Origin: Halobellus captivus
Lineage (GTDB): Archaea > Halobacteriota > Halobacteria > Halobacteriales > Haloferacaceae
DNA length: 64,000 bases
Assembly: GCF_007655485.1 (NCBI RefSeq)
Contig: NZ_VJXQ01000002.1
Coordinates: 305,173 to 369,172, forward strand
Direction of reading: 5' to 3'
Shown: positions 8,365 through 17,706 of the stretch, in pieces
How positions within the stretch are numbered: position 1 is the first letter of the stretch
How the letters are laid out: every line of letters starts with the position of its first letter
Notes under the pieces: model-generated
Databases searched by the model: none
What the model was told of the DNA's origin: nothing
The model's input: only the letters and a program-made list of their open reading frames with translations
Program-made: the position numbers and the translations under genes

Positions 8365-8775
8365 TCAGGCGTCAGTAGATTCGTCGTCAGTCTCGCTTTC
8401 GTCATCGCTGTCACCGACGTCCTCACCGTTACCGGCCGCGTCGCTCACGGACGGGCCGAGCGAATCGATCGATCCGTCGATGAATCCGTTGATGAGGCCG
8501 TGGATATCCGAGACGAAGTCGGGGACGGCACTCGGGAGGTCCTCAGGGGGTCCAGCCTGCCCCGCGGCGCCGGATCCCGCGTTGTCGGCAGCCGGTGATT
8601 CGTTAGCCGTCTCCTCGGACGTATCCGACGCGTTCGCCGCGCCGTCGGACGCGTTCGCGGCGGTCGCCGCGCCGCCGTTGTCTGCCGTGGCTGTGCTCCC
8701 CGGAATCGCGGCCGCCGAGCCCGTCGCAACGAGGAGCGCTGCGAGCGCAACGGCGAGTAGCTTCGTTCGGTTCAT
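8365..8775 (-). CDS. small secreted acidic protein, unknown function
   Basis: 136 residues. A clear Sec-type signal peptide (MNRTKLLAVALAALLVATGSAAA, residues 1-23, shown here only to define its extent) ends at an Ala-rich cleavage site. The mature part is an Ala/Asn/Asp/Ser low-complexity stretch, a short conserved-looking segment (PDFVSDIHGLINGFIDG, about 85-101) and an acidic tail. No enzyme motif or Cys is present. It follows the other exported-protein gene on the same strand with a 143-bp gap. Possibly a cell-surface or biofilm-matrix protein, but this is only inference. Confidence 0.55.
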   Translation of the reverse strand: MNRTKLLAVALAALLVATGSAAAIPGSTATADNGGAATAANASDGAANASDTSEETANESPAADNAGSGAAGQAGPPEDLPSAVPDFVSDIHGLINGFIDGSIDSLGPSVSDAAGNGEDVGDSDDESETDDESTDA

Positions 8776-8859
8776 TGGTGATCTGCACCCGGATCGTTAG
8801 CTCGAGGGGACCTAAACCGTCGAGTCGCTAAATCGGTTTCCGCCCGGGTTTCGCGGCAG

Positions 8860-8899
8860 TTAATCCGAATTAGCCGGGGTTGAATCGGATTTGAGTGGG
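8860..8899. repeat. 20-bp tandem repeat, two units
   Basis: Two imperfect 20-bp units (8860-8879 and 8880-8899) with the shared pattern TT-AATC-GA-TT-G--GGG. They lie in the 3' flank of the cyclase-type gene, 41 bp from its stop codon. Confidence 0.55.
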
Positions 8900-8939
8900 T
8901 GCAATTGACGGCAAGGCTTCCAGCGCCGCCAACTGTCGC

Positions 8940-9608
8940 TCAGACTCGCGCGACGACGCGCGCGGGCGCGCCATCGGCGTCGATCCGGAGCGGGAACGCG
9001 AGTAACTCGAACGAACCGTCCGGAAGCGCGTCCAGATTGCAGACGTTCTCGACGATCGGCAGTCCCGCGCCGAGGAGCGCGCGGTGTGCGGGGTGATCCG
9101 TCTCGCGGTCCGAGGGATCGGGGCTGAGCGCGTCGGTCGCGACCGCGACGCCCGCGTCGGCACACAGGCGCGCCGTTTCGGCCGCGAGAAACGGGTGTTC
9201 GAGCATTCGGTCGGTTCCCCACTCGTCTGCCCAACCGGTGCGGAAGACGAGCGCGTCGAGATCGGTTCTCGACCCCGTACCGCGTAATCCGTCCACAACC
9301 GACGGGGCGATCGCTTCTCCGGCACCCACGTCGCGGCAGTCGACGACGCGCGCGGTGAACCGCAGGTCACCCGGCCCGAACGAGTCGAGCGTCGCTCCCG
9401 CGGGATCGACGTGCGCCGGGGCGTCGACGTGCGTGCCGGTGTGCGATCCGAGTCCGAGTCGGGACACGCGGTAGCCGTCGTCCCCGTGGGTCGCGTGCGG
9501 TTCGACGATTACCGGTGGATCACCGGGATAGACCGGCATCCCCGACTCGATCGGTCGCGTGAGATCGACGAATCGATCGCTGCCTGCCCCCGGCGTCTGA
9601 TCGGTCAC
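8940..9608 (-). CDS. cyclase/kynurenine-formamidase-type metal hydrolase
   Basis: 222 residues. The signature HTGTHVDAPAH (56-66) provides the His/Asp metal ligands of the cyclase superfamily (Pfam Cyclase), whose members hydrolyse arylformamides such as N-formylkynurenine or isatin. Other recognisable parts are DLTRPIESGMPVYPGDPP near the N terminus and TDALSPDP. It follows gltX with an 8-bp gap and is probably co-transcribed with it. No tryptophan-degradation genes are nearby, so formamidase activity is unproven. Confidence 0.85.
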   Translation of the reverse strand: MTDQTPGAGSDRFVDLTRPIESGMPVYPGDPPVIVEPHATHGDDGYRVSRLGLGSHTGTHVDAPAHVDPAGATLDSFGPGDLRFTARVVDCRDVGAGEAIAPSVVDGLRGTGSRTDLDALVFRTGWADEWGTDRMLEHPFLAAETARLCADAGVAVATDALSPDPSDRETDHPAHRALLGAGLPIVENVCNLDALPDGSFELLAFPLRIDADGAPARVVARV

Positions 9609-9616
9609 GGACGTCC

Positions 9617-11368
9617 CTAGGGGTGCGTCCAGTAGACGACCGACTCGTCGGAGCCGTGCTCGTCGACCCGGACGAACCCGATCCGTTCGAACTGGATCAC
9701 GTCGTCGACGTCCGTCTCCGCGAAGTCTGGTTCGGCGACGCCGTCGACGTCACCCTCGGGCGTCCGCATACGAACGTCGATACCGCCCGCGGCGGGCGCC
9801 CAGTGGACGACGTCGACGTCGCCGTCGCGCACCGCGTCGATGTCGTCGTCGGTGACAACGAGCCGTTTGTCGGACGCGGCGTCCCCATCGTCGGCGCTTC
9901 CGTCGCCCTCGCGGCGGACGCACGCGAATCCTTTCAGCCAGACGCGCTCGCCTGCGGCGGGGACGTCGTCGGGTTCGAGGAGGACACCCGCCGTCGCGGG
10001 AATCGTTCGTTCACCGCGCTCGGCGTGGTCGGGGTGCAGCGGCGGGTGCCCGGCGTCTGGATCGCCCTCGACGACGAAGCGCTCGCCGTCGCGGACGAGG
10101 AAGTAGCGCTCGGCATCGTCGTCAACGAGCTCTCTGTTCGCCGCATAGATCGAACTCATCGAGAGGTCGACGTTCGAGGTCGACGTGCCGAGCGCGATCA
10201 GCGCGTCGACGACCGCCTCGCCGCGGATGCCACGCCGACGGAGGCTCTGAAGCGTCGGGGCGCGCGGGTCGTCCCAGCCGTCGAGTTCGCCCGCGTCGAT
10301 CTGCTCTTTCAGCGTCGACGTCGAGAGCTTCACGTCGTAGGCGTCGATCTGAACGTGCCCCCAGTGGACGACTTCGGGGTACTCCCAGTCGAAGTAGTCG
10401 TAGACGAACTGCTGGCGCTTCGCCGAGTCCTGGAGGTCGATGCCGCGGATGATGTGCGTGACGCCCGTGAGGTGGTCGTCGACGCCGGACTGGAAGTCGA
10501 GCATCGGCCAGCAGCGGTAGTCGGAAGCCTCCTCGCGCGGGTGCGGCGTGTCGATCATCCGGAAGGCGACCCAGTCGCGGAGTGCGGGGTTCTTATGTTC
10601 GATGTCCGTACGCACGCGGAGGACCATCTCTCCGGACTCGTACTCGCCGTCGATCATCGCGCGGAACTCCTCGTGGGTCGTCTCCGCGTCCTTCTCGCGG
10701 TGCGGGCAGGCCTCGCCGCCGTTCTTCAGTTCAGAGAACGTCTCGCCCGAACAGGAACACGTGTACGCGCCGCCCGCGTCGATCAGTTCGCGGGCGTGCT
10801 CGTAGTACGTCTCCACTCTGTCAGAGGCGATGATGACGTCGTCGGGATCGAAGCCGAGATACGCGATATCGTCCAGAATGGCGTCGTACGCGTCGAGGTC
10901 CGGGCGCTTCGTCTCGGGGTCGGTGTCGTCGAAGCGGACGATAAACGAGCCGTCGTAGCGCTCCTTGTACGTCCCGATGACCGCGGGCATCCGCGCGTGG
11001 CCGATGTGCCACGGACCGTTGGGGTTGGGCGCGGCACGCATCCGAATCTCGTCGTACTCGTCGACGTTCGGGAGGTCCGGGAGGTCGTGGTCGTCGCCCT
11101 CGTCCTCGGCTTCGATCTCTGCGAGTTCCTCGGGCGCGAGGTCCTCCAGTCGCTCGCGCTTTTCGGCGGTGGAAAGGCCGTTGACGCGGGCGACGACGCC
11201 CCCGACGACGCCCGGAATTTCGTCTCCGTGCGGGCGGAAATCGGGGTTCTCGCCCATCAGCGGCCCCATCACGGCCCCGACGTCGGCGTCGCTCTCGTAC
11301 TTCACCGCGTTCAAGAGCGCGTGCTTTTCGGCCTCGCGCTCGACGCGTTCGCGTAGATCGTCGTCCAT
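9617..11368 (-). CDS. gltX: glutamyl-tRNA synthetase, archaeal type
   Basis: 583 residues, class I synthetase that charges tRNA-Glu (and tRNA-Gln for later amidation in archaea). The HIGH motif is at 121-124 (PNGPWHIGHARMP), preceded by a typical archaeal N-terminal extension of about 100 residues. The KMSKS-equivalent is KLSTS (347-351), as in archaeal GluRS. A zinc-knuckle CSCS...CPH lies at about 204-223. The frame is open 44 codons further upstream, but MDDDLRERVEREAEKHALLN is the conserved N terminus. Confidence 0.96.
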   Translation of the reverse strand: MDDDLRERVEREAEKHALLNAVKYESDADVGAVMGPLMGENPDFRPHGDEIPGVVGGVVARVNGLSTAEKRERLEDLAPEELAEIEAEDEGDDHDLPDLPNVDEYDEIRMRAAPNPNGPWHIGHARMPAVIGTYKERYDGSFIVRFDDTDPETKRPDLDAYDAILDDIAYLGFDPDDVIIASDRVETYYEHARELIDAGGAYTCSCSGETFSELKNGGEACPHREKDAETTHEEFRAMIDGEYESGEMVLRVRTDIEHKNPALRDWVAFRMIDTPHPREEASDYRCWPMLDFQSGVDDHLTGVTHIIRGIDLQDSAKRQQFVYDYFDWEYPEVVHWGHVQIDAYDVKLSTSTLKEQIDAGELDGWDDPRAPTLQSLRRRGIRGEAVVDALIALGTSTSNVDLSMSSIYAANRELVDDDAERYFLVRDGERFVVEGDPDAGHPPLHPDHAERGERTIPATAGVLLEPDDVPAAGERVWLKGFACVRREGDGSADDGDAASDKRLVVTDDDIDAVRDGDVDVVHWAPAAGGIDVRMRTPEGDVDGVAEPDFAETDVDDVIQFERIGFVRVDEHGSDESVVYWTHP

Positions 11369-11528
11369 TAGGCGTTCGTGCGTCCTCCCCGGTAAAAACA
11401 GGCCCGGATTGGGTGCTGACGGCGCTCCCGAGGCGGAGGACCGACGCGCTTCTGCGGTAACAGATCGACGCGCTCCCGCCGTGGAGCAGACGTATTTCAA
11501 CGAGAGGTGGCCGATCCGTTCCGAATCG

Positions 11529-11975
11529 CTACATCCCGCCCGCGGACGCGTCGGATCCGTGGCTCCGCGTCATAATGACGCCGCTCGCGAGCATCAGTAG
11601 CGCGAGGAACGCCATCCCGGCATCCCAGCCCATCCCGGCGGTCATCGCGCTCCCGCCCATCATCCCGTCGCCCGCCGACATTCCACCGGTCATTCCCGAC
11701 CCCGTCCCCGACCCGGGCATCATTCCGGTTCCGAGCAGGGCCTGGTTGAGGAGCATCACGGCGGCGTACCCGATCATCAGCGGTCCGCTCGCACCGCCCA
11801 ATCGATCCGCGTAGTCCGTGAGTAAGACGACGCCGTGGACGAGTACGACGACGCCGAGAAGGGCCATCACCCATCCGCTGGCGCCCATTCGAGTCGCCGT
11901 CGACGCGCTCCACAGCGAGTACGTGCCCGAGGCGAACGCGATCGACGCCCCGTACAGGCGAGTGTTCGAGACCAT
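11529..11975 (-). CDS. small Met/Gly-rich membrane protein
   Basis: 148 residues with about four hydrophobic segments. Between the third and fourth segments is a loop rich in Met and Gly (GTGMMPGSGTGSGMTGGM and following), with more than a dozen Met. Met-rich loops can bind copper(I), but no His or Cys supports this and it may be simple low complexity. It is divergent from the HAD gene at 12077. Similar proteins are found in haloarchaea without known function. Confidence 0.55.
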   Translation of the reverse strand: MVSNTRLYGASIAFASGTYSLWSASTATRMGASGWVMALLGVVVLVHGVVLLTDYADRLGGASGPLMIGYAAVMLLNQALLGTGMMPGSGTGSGMTGGMSAGDGMMGGSAMTAGMGWDAGMAFLALLMLASGVIMTRSHGSDASAGGM

Positions 11976-12076
11976 ACCGCGCCTTCACCGGCGACGACCA
12001 AGAAGGTCCGGCAGAAGGGGCGACCGACCGCCCACCCACCGCACTGTTTTGTCAGCGGCGGTTGAACGTCACGGTG

Positions 12077-12760
12077 ATGACCTTCGATCCGGACCGCGTG
12101 CGGACGGTGACGTTCGACTCCTACAGCACCATCGTCGACGTCGACGCCGCCGAGTCTGCCCTCGCCGATCGCGTCGCCGAGCCGGAACCGATCTCGAAGC
12201 TCTGGCGGGCGCGCTCGATCGAATACACGTTCGTCGCCAACGAGATCGACGCCTACCAGCCGTTCTACGAGATGAACCGCGACGCGCTGCAGTACGCGCT
12301 CGACGCGCACGACGTCGACCTCTCGACGACAGAGCGCGACGAGATCCTCTCGGTCTATCACGAACTCGACGTGTTCGACGACGTGCGCGACGGGATCGAG
12401 CGCCTCCGCGAGGGTGGCTACGACTGTTATGTCGTTTCCAACGGCAACCCCGAGATGTTGGCGTCGATGGTCGACCACGCAGACATCGGTGATCTCCTCG
12501 CGGACACGGTCAGCGCCGACGAGGTCCGGACGTTCAAACCGAACGCGGCGATCTACCGTCACGCCGCGGCCCGCACGGGAACGCCGATCGACGAAATCGC
12601 GCACGTGACCGCCGGGTGGTTCGACGTGATGGGCGCGAAGCACGCCGGAATGCAGGGCGTCTGGGTCGATCGAAAAGGGACGCCGTGGGAGCCGTTCGAT
12701 GGGCGGCCGGACCTGACCGTCGAGACGCTCTTCGAGCTAGCGGACGCGCTCGACGTCTGA
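12077..12760 (+). CDS. haloacid dehalogenase type II-like HAD hydrolase
   Basis: 227 residues. HAD motif I is VTFDSYSTIVDV with Asp14 as the nucleophile; motif II is in VVSNGNPEM, motif III Lys in TFKPNAAIYRHA, and motif IV in AGWFDVMGAKHAGM. The arrangement is that of L-2-haloacid dehalogenases and related phosphatases, but the usual DxYGT is DSYST and the SSNPWD block is replaced, so the substrate may differ. The ATG at 12077 is chosen over the in-frame TTG at 12062. Confidence 0.8.
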   Translation: MTFDPDRVRTVTFDSYSTIVDVDAAESALADRVAEPEPISKLWRARSIEYTFVANEIDAYQPFYEMNRDALQYALDAHDVDLSTTERDEILSVYHELDVFDDVRDGIERLREGGYDCYVVSNGNPEMLASMVDHADIGDLLADTVSADEVRTFKPNAAIYRHAAARTGTPIDEIAHVTAGWFDVMGAKHAGMQGVWVDRKGTPWEPFDGRPDLTVETLFELADALDV

Positions 12761-12840
12761 CAACGGAGACCCGTCTGAGCGTCTGACAACGGAACACGTC
12801 CGGTCGTCTGAGTCTGAAGACGCATCCAGGTGTCTGAACC
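12755..12840. repeat. tandem repeat starting at the HAD stop codon
   Basis: GTCTGACAACGGA, which contains the HAD gene's own TGA stop, occurs at 12755 and again at 12781 (26 bp later). Further degraded GTCTGA-containing units continue to about 12840. The end of the coding region has therefore been copied into the 3' flank. Confidence 0.65.
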
Positions 12841-12857
12841 CGAAGAAACGGCCGGGG

Positions 12858-13904
12858 TCAGTACCCGCGAGTGATGAGGTAGTCCGCGAGGTCGCACAGC
12901 AGGTCGCGGGCCTCGTTGTCCGGGAGCACCGAGAGGTGATCTTTCGCGTTCTCGGTGAGCTCTTCGGCCTTCGCCTCGGCGTACTCGATCGACCCGGCGA
13001 CCCGCAGCTCCTCTACCGCGGCGTCGATCTCGGCCTCCGAGACCGAGTCGACGTCGTCGGTCCCGACGAGGGAGTCGACGTCGACGCCCTGCTGGCGCGC
13101 GTGCAGGGTGATGAGCGTCTCCTTGTTCTCGACGAGATCGGAGCCGCGCTGTTTGCCGAGCTTCTCGGACGGAACGGTCAGATCGAGGACGTCGTCCTGG
13201 ATCTGGAACGCGCGCCCGGAATCGATTCCGTAGCGGTAGAGCGCATCGACGGTTTCGCCGTCGGCGTCCATCAGGACGGCCGCCGTCGCGGTCGCCGCGC
13301 CGTACAGGACCGCGGTTTTCAGCTCGACCATTTCGAGGTACTCCTCGGGGAGCACCCGGGTTCGGCGCTCGAACTCGACGTCGAGCGCCTGCCCCTCACA
13401 GATCTGAATGCAGGTGGTCGCGAGCCGTCGGACGGCTTCGAGTCCGTTCGCGGGGTCCGCGCCGGACTCCGAGAGCAACTCGAACGCCTTCGCGTAGAGC
13501 GTGTCGCCCGCGAGGATCGCCGTCTCGGTGTCGTACTCTTTGTGCACTGCGGGGACGCCGCGCCGGAGATCGTCGTCGTCCATAATGTCGTCGTGGATCA
13601 GCGTGAACGACTGGATGACCTCGATGCTCGTCGCGGCCGACATCACGTCGATTTCGGTGCCGTCGAGCGCCGGGAACGAGCGGTAGTTCTCGGAGAGCGG
13701 CTCGACGTCCGCGAGCGCCTCCGCAGTCAGCAGGGCGACAGTCGGCCGAAGCCGCTTGCCGCCCGCCTTCAGCAGGTAGCGCGTCGCCTCGTAGAGGCGC
13801 TCGGGGGACTTCATCGGGACGTCGTCGTCGAGCGCCTCGTTGACGAGTTCGCGTCGCTGTCGGACCGCGTCGAGTACCCGCTTTTCCGCCGCGTCCGAAC
13901 TCAT
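12858..13904 (-). CDS. idsA: short-chain trans-prenyl diphosphate synthase (GGPP/FPP type)
   Basis: 348 residues. It elongates DMAPP with IPP to make farnesyl and geranylgeranyl diphosphate for archaeal ether lipids. The first Asp-rich motif is DDIMD (105-109) and the second DDVLD (237-241), with GGKRLRP at 48-54. Phe100, five residues before the first motif, is the bulky residue that sets product length in archaeal type I GGPP synthases. The gene begins 1 bp after the RNase J gene ends, so the two form an operon, as in other haloarchaea. Confidence 0.94.
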   Translation of the reverse strand: MSSDAAEKRVLDAVRQRRELVNEALDDDVPMKSPERLYEATRYLLKAGGKRLRPTVALLTAEALADVEPLSENYRSFPALDGTEIDVMSAATSIEVIQSFTLIHDDIMDDDDLRRGVPAVHKEYDTETAILAGDTLYAKAFELLSESGADPANGLEAVRRLATTCIQICEGQALDVEFERRTRVLPEEYLEMVELKTAVLYGAATATAAVLMDADGETVDALYRYGIDSGRAFQIQDDVLDLTVPSEKLGKQRGSDLVENKETLITLHARQQGVDVDSLVGTDDVDSVSEAEIDAAVEELRVAGSIEYAEAKAEELTENAKDHLSVLPDNEARDLLCDLADYLITRGY

Positions 13905-13905
13905 T

Positions 13906-15264
13906 TCACTCCACCAGCTGGATCATGTTCCCGTTCCGCGTGGCGTGCAGGTCTCGGCCCATCTGGTACCCCTGCGACTCCGCGAGGTCGACGTACGGAG
14001 CCATCCCCTTGAGGTCTTGGTGGGCGGGGATGACGTGCTGGGGCTGAAGCGCGTCGAGCATCTGGTAGTGGCCTTCCTCGCGCAGGTGCCCGGAGACGTG
14101 GATCTCGTCGTAGATCCGCGCGCCCTGCATCCGGAGCAGGCGCTCGGACTGGTAGCGCTGGCCCTCGTTCGTCGGCTCCGGGATGACCCGCGCACTGAAG
14201 ATGACCTTGTCGCCGTCCTCGATTTCGTACGGCGTCTCGCCGCGGCCCATCCGGGTGAGCATCGCCCGCGGCTCGCCCTGGTGACCCGTGACGACGGGCA
14301 GGAAGTTCTCCTTTCCTTCCTTCATAATCCGCTTGAACGTCCGGTCGACGGACTTGCGGTGGCCGTACATCCCGACGTCGTCGGGGAAGTCGACGAAGCC
14401 GAGTCGCTCGGCGGTGCCGGAGTACTTCTCCATCGAGCGACCGAGCAGGACGGGCTGTCTGCCGATGTCTTTCGCGAACTCGACGATCGAGGAAACGCGC
14501 GAGACGTGCGAGGAGAACGTCGTGGCGACGATCCCGCCGTCGTAATCTTCGATCGATCGGATCGTGTCTTCGAGGTGGTTACGCGCGTGCGACTCCGAGG
14601 GCGTGCGGCCCTTCCGGCCCGCGTTCGTACAGTCCTCGATGTAACAGAGGACGCCGTTGCCCTCGCGGCCGATCTCGCGGAACCGCTCCATATCGATCGG
14701 GTCCTCGAGGACGGGCGAGTGGTCCATCCGCTTGTCGAGGCCGTAGACGATCGCGCCCTCGGGCGTGTGCAGGACCGGGTTGACCGCGTCGATGATCGAG
14801 TGAGTGACGTGGACGAACTCCATTTCGACGTTGCCGGAGTCGCCGATCGACATCGTCTCGCCGCCCTCCATCTTGATGAAGTCGTTGTCGAAGCTCCCGC
14901 TGAACTTCGTTTCGTCTTCGACCTGCTGTTTCGCGAGTTCGATCGTGAACGGAGCCGCCACGATCGGCGCGTCGTATCGGTGCGCGAGTTTCGGGATCGC
15001 ACCGATGTGGTCGAGGTGGCCGTGCGTCGGCACGATGGCCTTCACGTCGCCCTCGAGATCGGACATCACCCGGTCATCCGGGATGGCGCCCATATCGATC
15101 AAGTCGAGGCTGTGCATCTTTTCGGTCTCCACGTTGTCGTGGATGAGGACCTGACTGAGGTTCAGACCCATGTCGAAGATGACGACGTCGTCGCCCGCGC
15201 GAACGGCCGTCATCTGTCGACCGACCTCTTCGTATCCGCCAATTGTCGCGATTTCGATTTCCAT
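13906..15264 (-). CDS. rnj: ribonuclease J, archaeal beta-CASP 5' exonuclease
   Basis: 452 residues. The metallo-beta-lactamase signature HGHLDH is at 81-86 ([16 protein letters not shown]), with beta-CASP motifs further on, including [17 protein letters not shown] and [11 protein letters not shown]. Archaeal RNase J is a 5'-3' exonuclease in RNA turnover. The C-terminal [14 protein letters not shown] region is typical. First gene of the rnj-idsA operon; the ATG at 15264 gives the conserved N terminus [15 protein letters not shown]. Confidence 0.94.
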   Translation of the reverse strand: MEIEIATIGGYEEVGRQMTAVRAGDDVVIFDMGLNLSQVLIHDNVETEKMHSLDLIDMGAIPDDRVMSDLEGDVKAIVPTHGHLDHIGAIPKLAHRYDAPIVAAPFTIELAKQQVEDETKFSGSFDNDFIKMEGGETMSIGDSGNVEMEFVHVTHSIIDAVNPVLHTPEGAIVYGLDKRMDHSPVLEDPIDMERFREIGREGNGVLCYIEDCTNAGRKGRTPSESHARNHLEDTIRSIEDYDGGIVATTFSSHVSRVSSIVEFAKDIGRQPVLLGRSMEKYSGTAERLGFVDFPDDVGMYGHRKSVDRTFKRIMKEGKENFLPVVTGHQGEPRAMLTRMGRGETPYEIEDGDKVIFSARVIPEPTNEGQRYQSERLLRMQGARIYDEIHVSGHLREEGHYQMLDALQPQHVIPAHQDLKGMAPYVDLAESQGYQMGRDLHATRNGNMIQLVE

Positions 15265-15701
15265 AGTTGAATCCGAGCATCGAAAGCCACTGCGAAGGGC
15301 GATTGTCGGCCCTTATGACGTGGCGAGGGTGCTCACTCAAACGTCCCGTTGTGGCGTAGTTGCCGCCCCGTCGTGGAGCGACGCGTCTCGGGACCGATCG
15401 GCCCCGGCGTCTTACAGCGCGTCGGTCGTCGGTCCCGCGTGCCTCGATCGCATCCAGGCACTTGCCCGCGGGAGTTCTGGTACTGGTCGATTCTCGGCCA
15501 GGGACTAAAAACTATCCGGGTTAGTGGCGAGCGTCGATTCGGGTGGAGGAAGGGCAATATCCGACTGGTTCAGGATTCCATAGCCCGCCAATGATTCACA
15601 CCGTCTTTCACATAGTCCCCCCAATGGAGGAGTCAGATTATCGGATTCGATAGTTTCGGGGAAACGTTGACTATCAAAGACGTCAGCCGTTGCGGTAAGC
15701 C
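15265..15701. other. 437-bp intergenic region between rnj and the histidine kinase
   Basis: Divergent promoter region. It includes a nested inverted repeat just before the kinase (15649-15675, listed separately) and an AT-richer stretch around 15505-15660. No tRNA, transposase fragment or convincing small gene is visible; a 71-codon minus-strand frame at 15505-15720 has no recognisable features. Confidence 0.4.
15649..15675. promoter_or_regulatory. nested inverted repeat upstream of the kinase gene
   Basis: GATA-GTTTC-GGG-GAAAC-(5 nt)-CTATC: an inner 5-bp inverted repeat with a 3-nt centre inside an outer GATA/TATC pair. It ends 26 nt before the GTG start of the kinase, where the basal promoter should lie, so it could be an operator. 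Confidence 0.4.
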
Positions 15702-16943
15702 GTGACTGGGGACGAACCACCTGCTATCTGCGGGATCTCCGATGTCGACTTCTTTGAGCGTCTGCCAGTTCTGACCGCCCTGACGACGACCGATGACAGT
15801 GGAGCTTTGGTTCTCGAAGACTGTAACGACCGGTTCGCCCGACGACTCGGACGCACGCGAGCCGAGCTTTCCGGGCGGCCGTTGGCCGAGTTGTACGCGT
15901 CGGGAGCGATGCCGCCATCGGTGACGCCCGACGGAACGCACGGCGCGGAGTCCGGTTCTCGAGTGAAACCAGACGCCGGGAACGCGCTTCGAGACGTGGA
16001 CGCAGACGCGCTCGATACCTCCGAGGGAACTGACCCCATCGGATCGCGCGACCGCAGCCGGTTCAGGTGCCGTTCGTCGGATTCGACACGCTCGGTAGAG
16101 ACGGTCTCACCGGATCGGACGAGACGTGGAACCGACACCGACGACGAGGAACCCGTTTACACCCTCGTCAGGGCCGACGGCCGCCTGATCCAGACCATCG
16201 CTGAGGTGATCCCACGCGCCGACGCAGCGGAGGGATTCGTTATTTTTCACGTCGATGTAACTCGGCAGAAGCGCAGGGAAGAGCAGGCGGAAGTCCTGAA
16301 TCGACTGATGAGACACAACGTCCGAAACGATCTGAACTTGCTCCGAGGCCACGCGAAAATCCTCTCGAGCCACGACGACGACGAGGTCGTCGACTCCGCG
16401 GCCGTATTCGACCGAGTCGCGGACCGCTGGCTGGGGCTGGCCGAAACGGTCCGCGACATCGAGCGATTGTTCGACGAGGTCTCCACGGAGACCGCGAGGG
16501 TCGAAGAGGTCGTCACCTCTGCCCGCCGAACGGTCGAACGAGAATTGACCGAGGCGTGCATCGAAATCGAGTGCGGCGTGGCGGCCTCGAAACGCGTCTC
16601 CGAGCGCCTCCACGTCGCGCTCGTCGAACTCTGCGAGAACGGTATCAAACACAACGACGAGCCCACCTCAAGCGACGACCCCACCGTTCGAATCACCGTC
16701 GAACAGAGCGACGCACCCGAGTGGATCACGATACACGTGGTGGACAACGGTCCAGGAATCCCCTCACAGGAACTGACCGCGCTCGACGTCGACGGCGAGA
16801 CGCCCCTTCAACACGGCAGCGGCCTCGGTCTCTGGCTGGTCCAATTCGTCGTTCGACGGCTCGGCGGTGAGATCATCGCGCGAGAGCGGAACGGAGGCGG
16901 CACCGTCGTCTCGATGCACGTCCCGCTCGCCGACCACGCGTGA
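15702..16943 (+). CDS. soluble PAS-domain sensor histidine kinase
   Basis: 413 residues starting at GTG. A PAS-like sensor occupies about 17-185 but is split by a polar low-complexity insertion (about 75-148). The tail FVIFHVDVTRQKRREEQ leads into the dimerisation/phosphoacceptor helix RLMRHNVRNDLNLLRGH with His205. The ATPase domain has an N box (ELCENGIKHN), G1 (DNGPGIP) and G2 (GSGLGLWLV). There is no membrane segment, so the signal is probably cytoplasmic. No response regulator lies nearby, which is typical for orphan haloarchaeal kinases. Confidence 0.88.
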   Translation: MTGDEPPAICGISDVDFFERLPVLTALTTTDDSGALVLEDCNDRFARRLGRTRAELSGRPLAELYASGAMPPSVTPDGTHGAESGSRVKPDAGNALRDVDADALDTSEGTDPIGSRDRSRFRCRSSDSTRSVETVSPDRTRRGTDTDDEEPVYTLVRADGRLIQTIAEVIPRADAAEGFVIFHVDVTRQKRREEQAEVLNRLMRHNVRNDLNLLRGHAKILSSHDDDEVVDSAAVFDRVADRWLGLAETVRDIERLFDEVSTETARVEEVVTSARRTVERELTEACIEIECGVAASKRVSERLHVALVELCENGIKHNDEPTSSDDPTVRITVEQSDAPEWITIHVVDNGPGIPSQELTALDVDGETPLQHGSGLGLWLVQFVVRRLGGEIIARERNGGGTVVSMHVPLADHA

Positions 16944-17167
16944 TTCCGGGGGGAGACTCGGCCGGGGACGTGGGTCATTTAACTGCCCGTCCGCTCCTCT
17001 ACGTGCCCGTTCACCTGCTCTCTGTACAGCTCATCCGTCCAGTCCCGACAGGACAGGAGAGCGGCACCGCTCGGAGAGAATTCGCTCACGGTGGTGACCG
17101 CATCCGATCCTTCGAGGCCGCGTGGCGGTTCGGCACATTTAATACCGAAACGGGAGGCGCTTGGGGT

Positions 17168-17398
17168 ATGAGCGGACGACCCCTCGACGTTCTCGAAGCC
17201 GCACTCGAAGACGTCGTCACGGTCACGTTGAAGGACGGAACCGCGTACTACGGCACGCTCGCCGGGTACGACCAACATATGAACGCGGTGCTCGAACCGT
17301 CGGCTGACGCCGAGGACGCCGTGGGAGACCTCGACGCCACGGCAGTCGAAGACACAACGATTATACGCGGCGACAACGTCGTCACGATACAAACATGA
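17168..17398 (+). CDS. lsm: Sm-like archaeal protein (Lsm)
   Basis: 76 residues. Sm1 is represented by [20 protein letters not shown] with HMNAVL, and Sm2 by [10 protein letters not shown]. Lsm forms heptameric rings that bind U-rich RNA and interacts with small RNAs in Haloferax. A TATA-like TTTAATA sits about 27 nt before the ATG, supporting a leaderless start; a GTG at 17003 in the same frame also has an AT-rich box upstream but would give an atypical extension. The last 4 bp overlap the rpl37e start (ATGA). Confidence 0.94.
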   Translation: MSGRPLDVLEAALEDVVTVTLKDGTAYYGTLAGYDQHMNAVLEPSADAEDAVGDLDATAVEDTTIIRGDNVVTIQT

Positions 17399-17571
17399 CG
17401 GGCGCAGGAACCCCAAGTCAAGGAAAGAAGAACAAAACGACGCACGTCAAGTGCCGCCGCTGCGGTGAGAAATCCTACCACGTGAAAAAGAAAAAGTGCT
17501 CCTCGTGCGGCTTCGGCAAGTCGGCGAAGCGCCGGGGCTACGAGTGGCAGTCGAAAGCTGGCGATAACTGA
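17395..17571 (+). CDS. rpl37e: ribosomal protein L37e
   Basis: A 58-residue zinc-binding protein of the large ribosomal subunit. The ligands are Cys20-xx-Cys23 and Cys35-xx-Cys38 ([11 protein letters not shown] and [11 protein letters not shown]), followed by the conserved [10 protein letters not shown]. Its ATG lies inside the last codons of lsm (4-bp overlap), the same bicistronic arrangement described in Haloferax volcanii, so translation is probably coupled. Confidence 0.97.
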   Translation: MTGAGTPSQGKKNKTTHVKCRRCGEKSYHVKKKKCSSCGFGKSAKRRGYEWQSKAGDN

Positions 17572-17706
17572 GCGGCTTCGGACCGACGGATCTGTTTTCT
17601 GTTCGATCTCCTCGCGATTTCACGCCCTCTGGTCCCATCGTGGGAGAGAACACCACACGAAGGCCGAGGAGGTGGACCTTTGGCGACGGAACCGCACGGA
17701 TCCAAT

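Noticed and set aside
9623..11356. 577-codon plus-strand frame opposite gltX
   Set aside because: High-G+C DNA produces long antisense frames; this one is the complement of a well-conserved synthetase and has no recognisable domain.
15505..15720. 71-codon minus-strand frame as a transposase remnant
   Set aside because: No transposase motif, terminal repeats or target duplication found.
17003..17398. Longer Lsm starting at GTG 17003
   Set aside because: An AT-rich box precedes it, but the 55 extra residues are unlike the family, and the ATG at 17168 has a well-placed TATA-like box.
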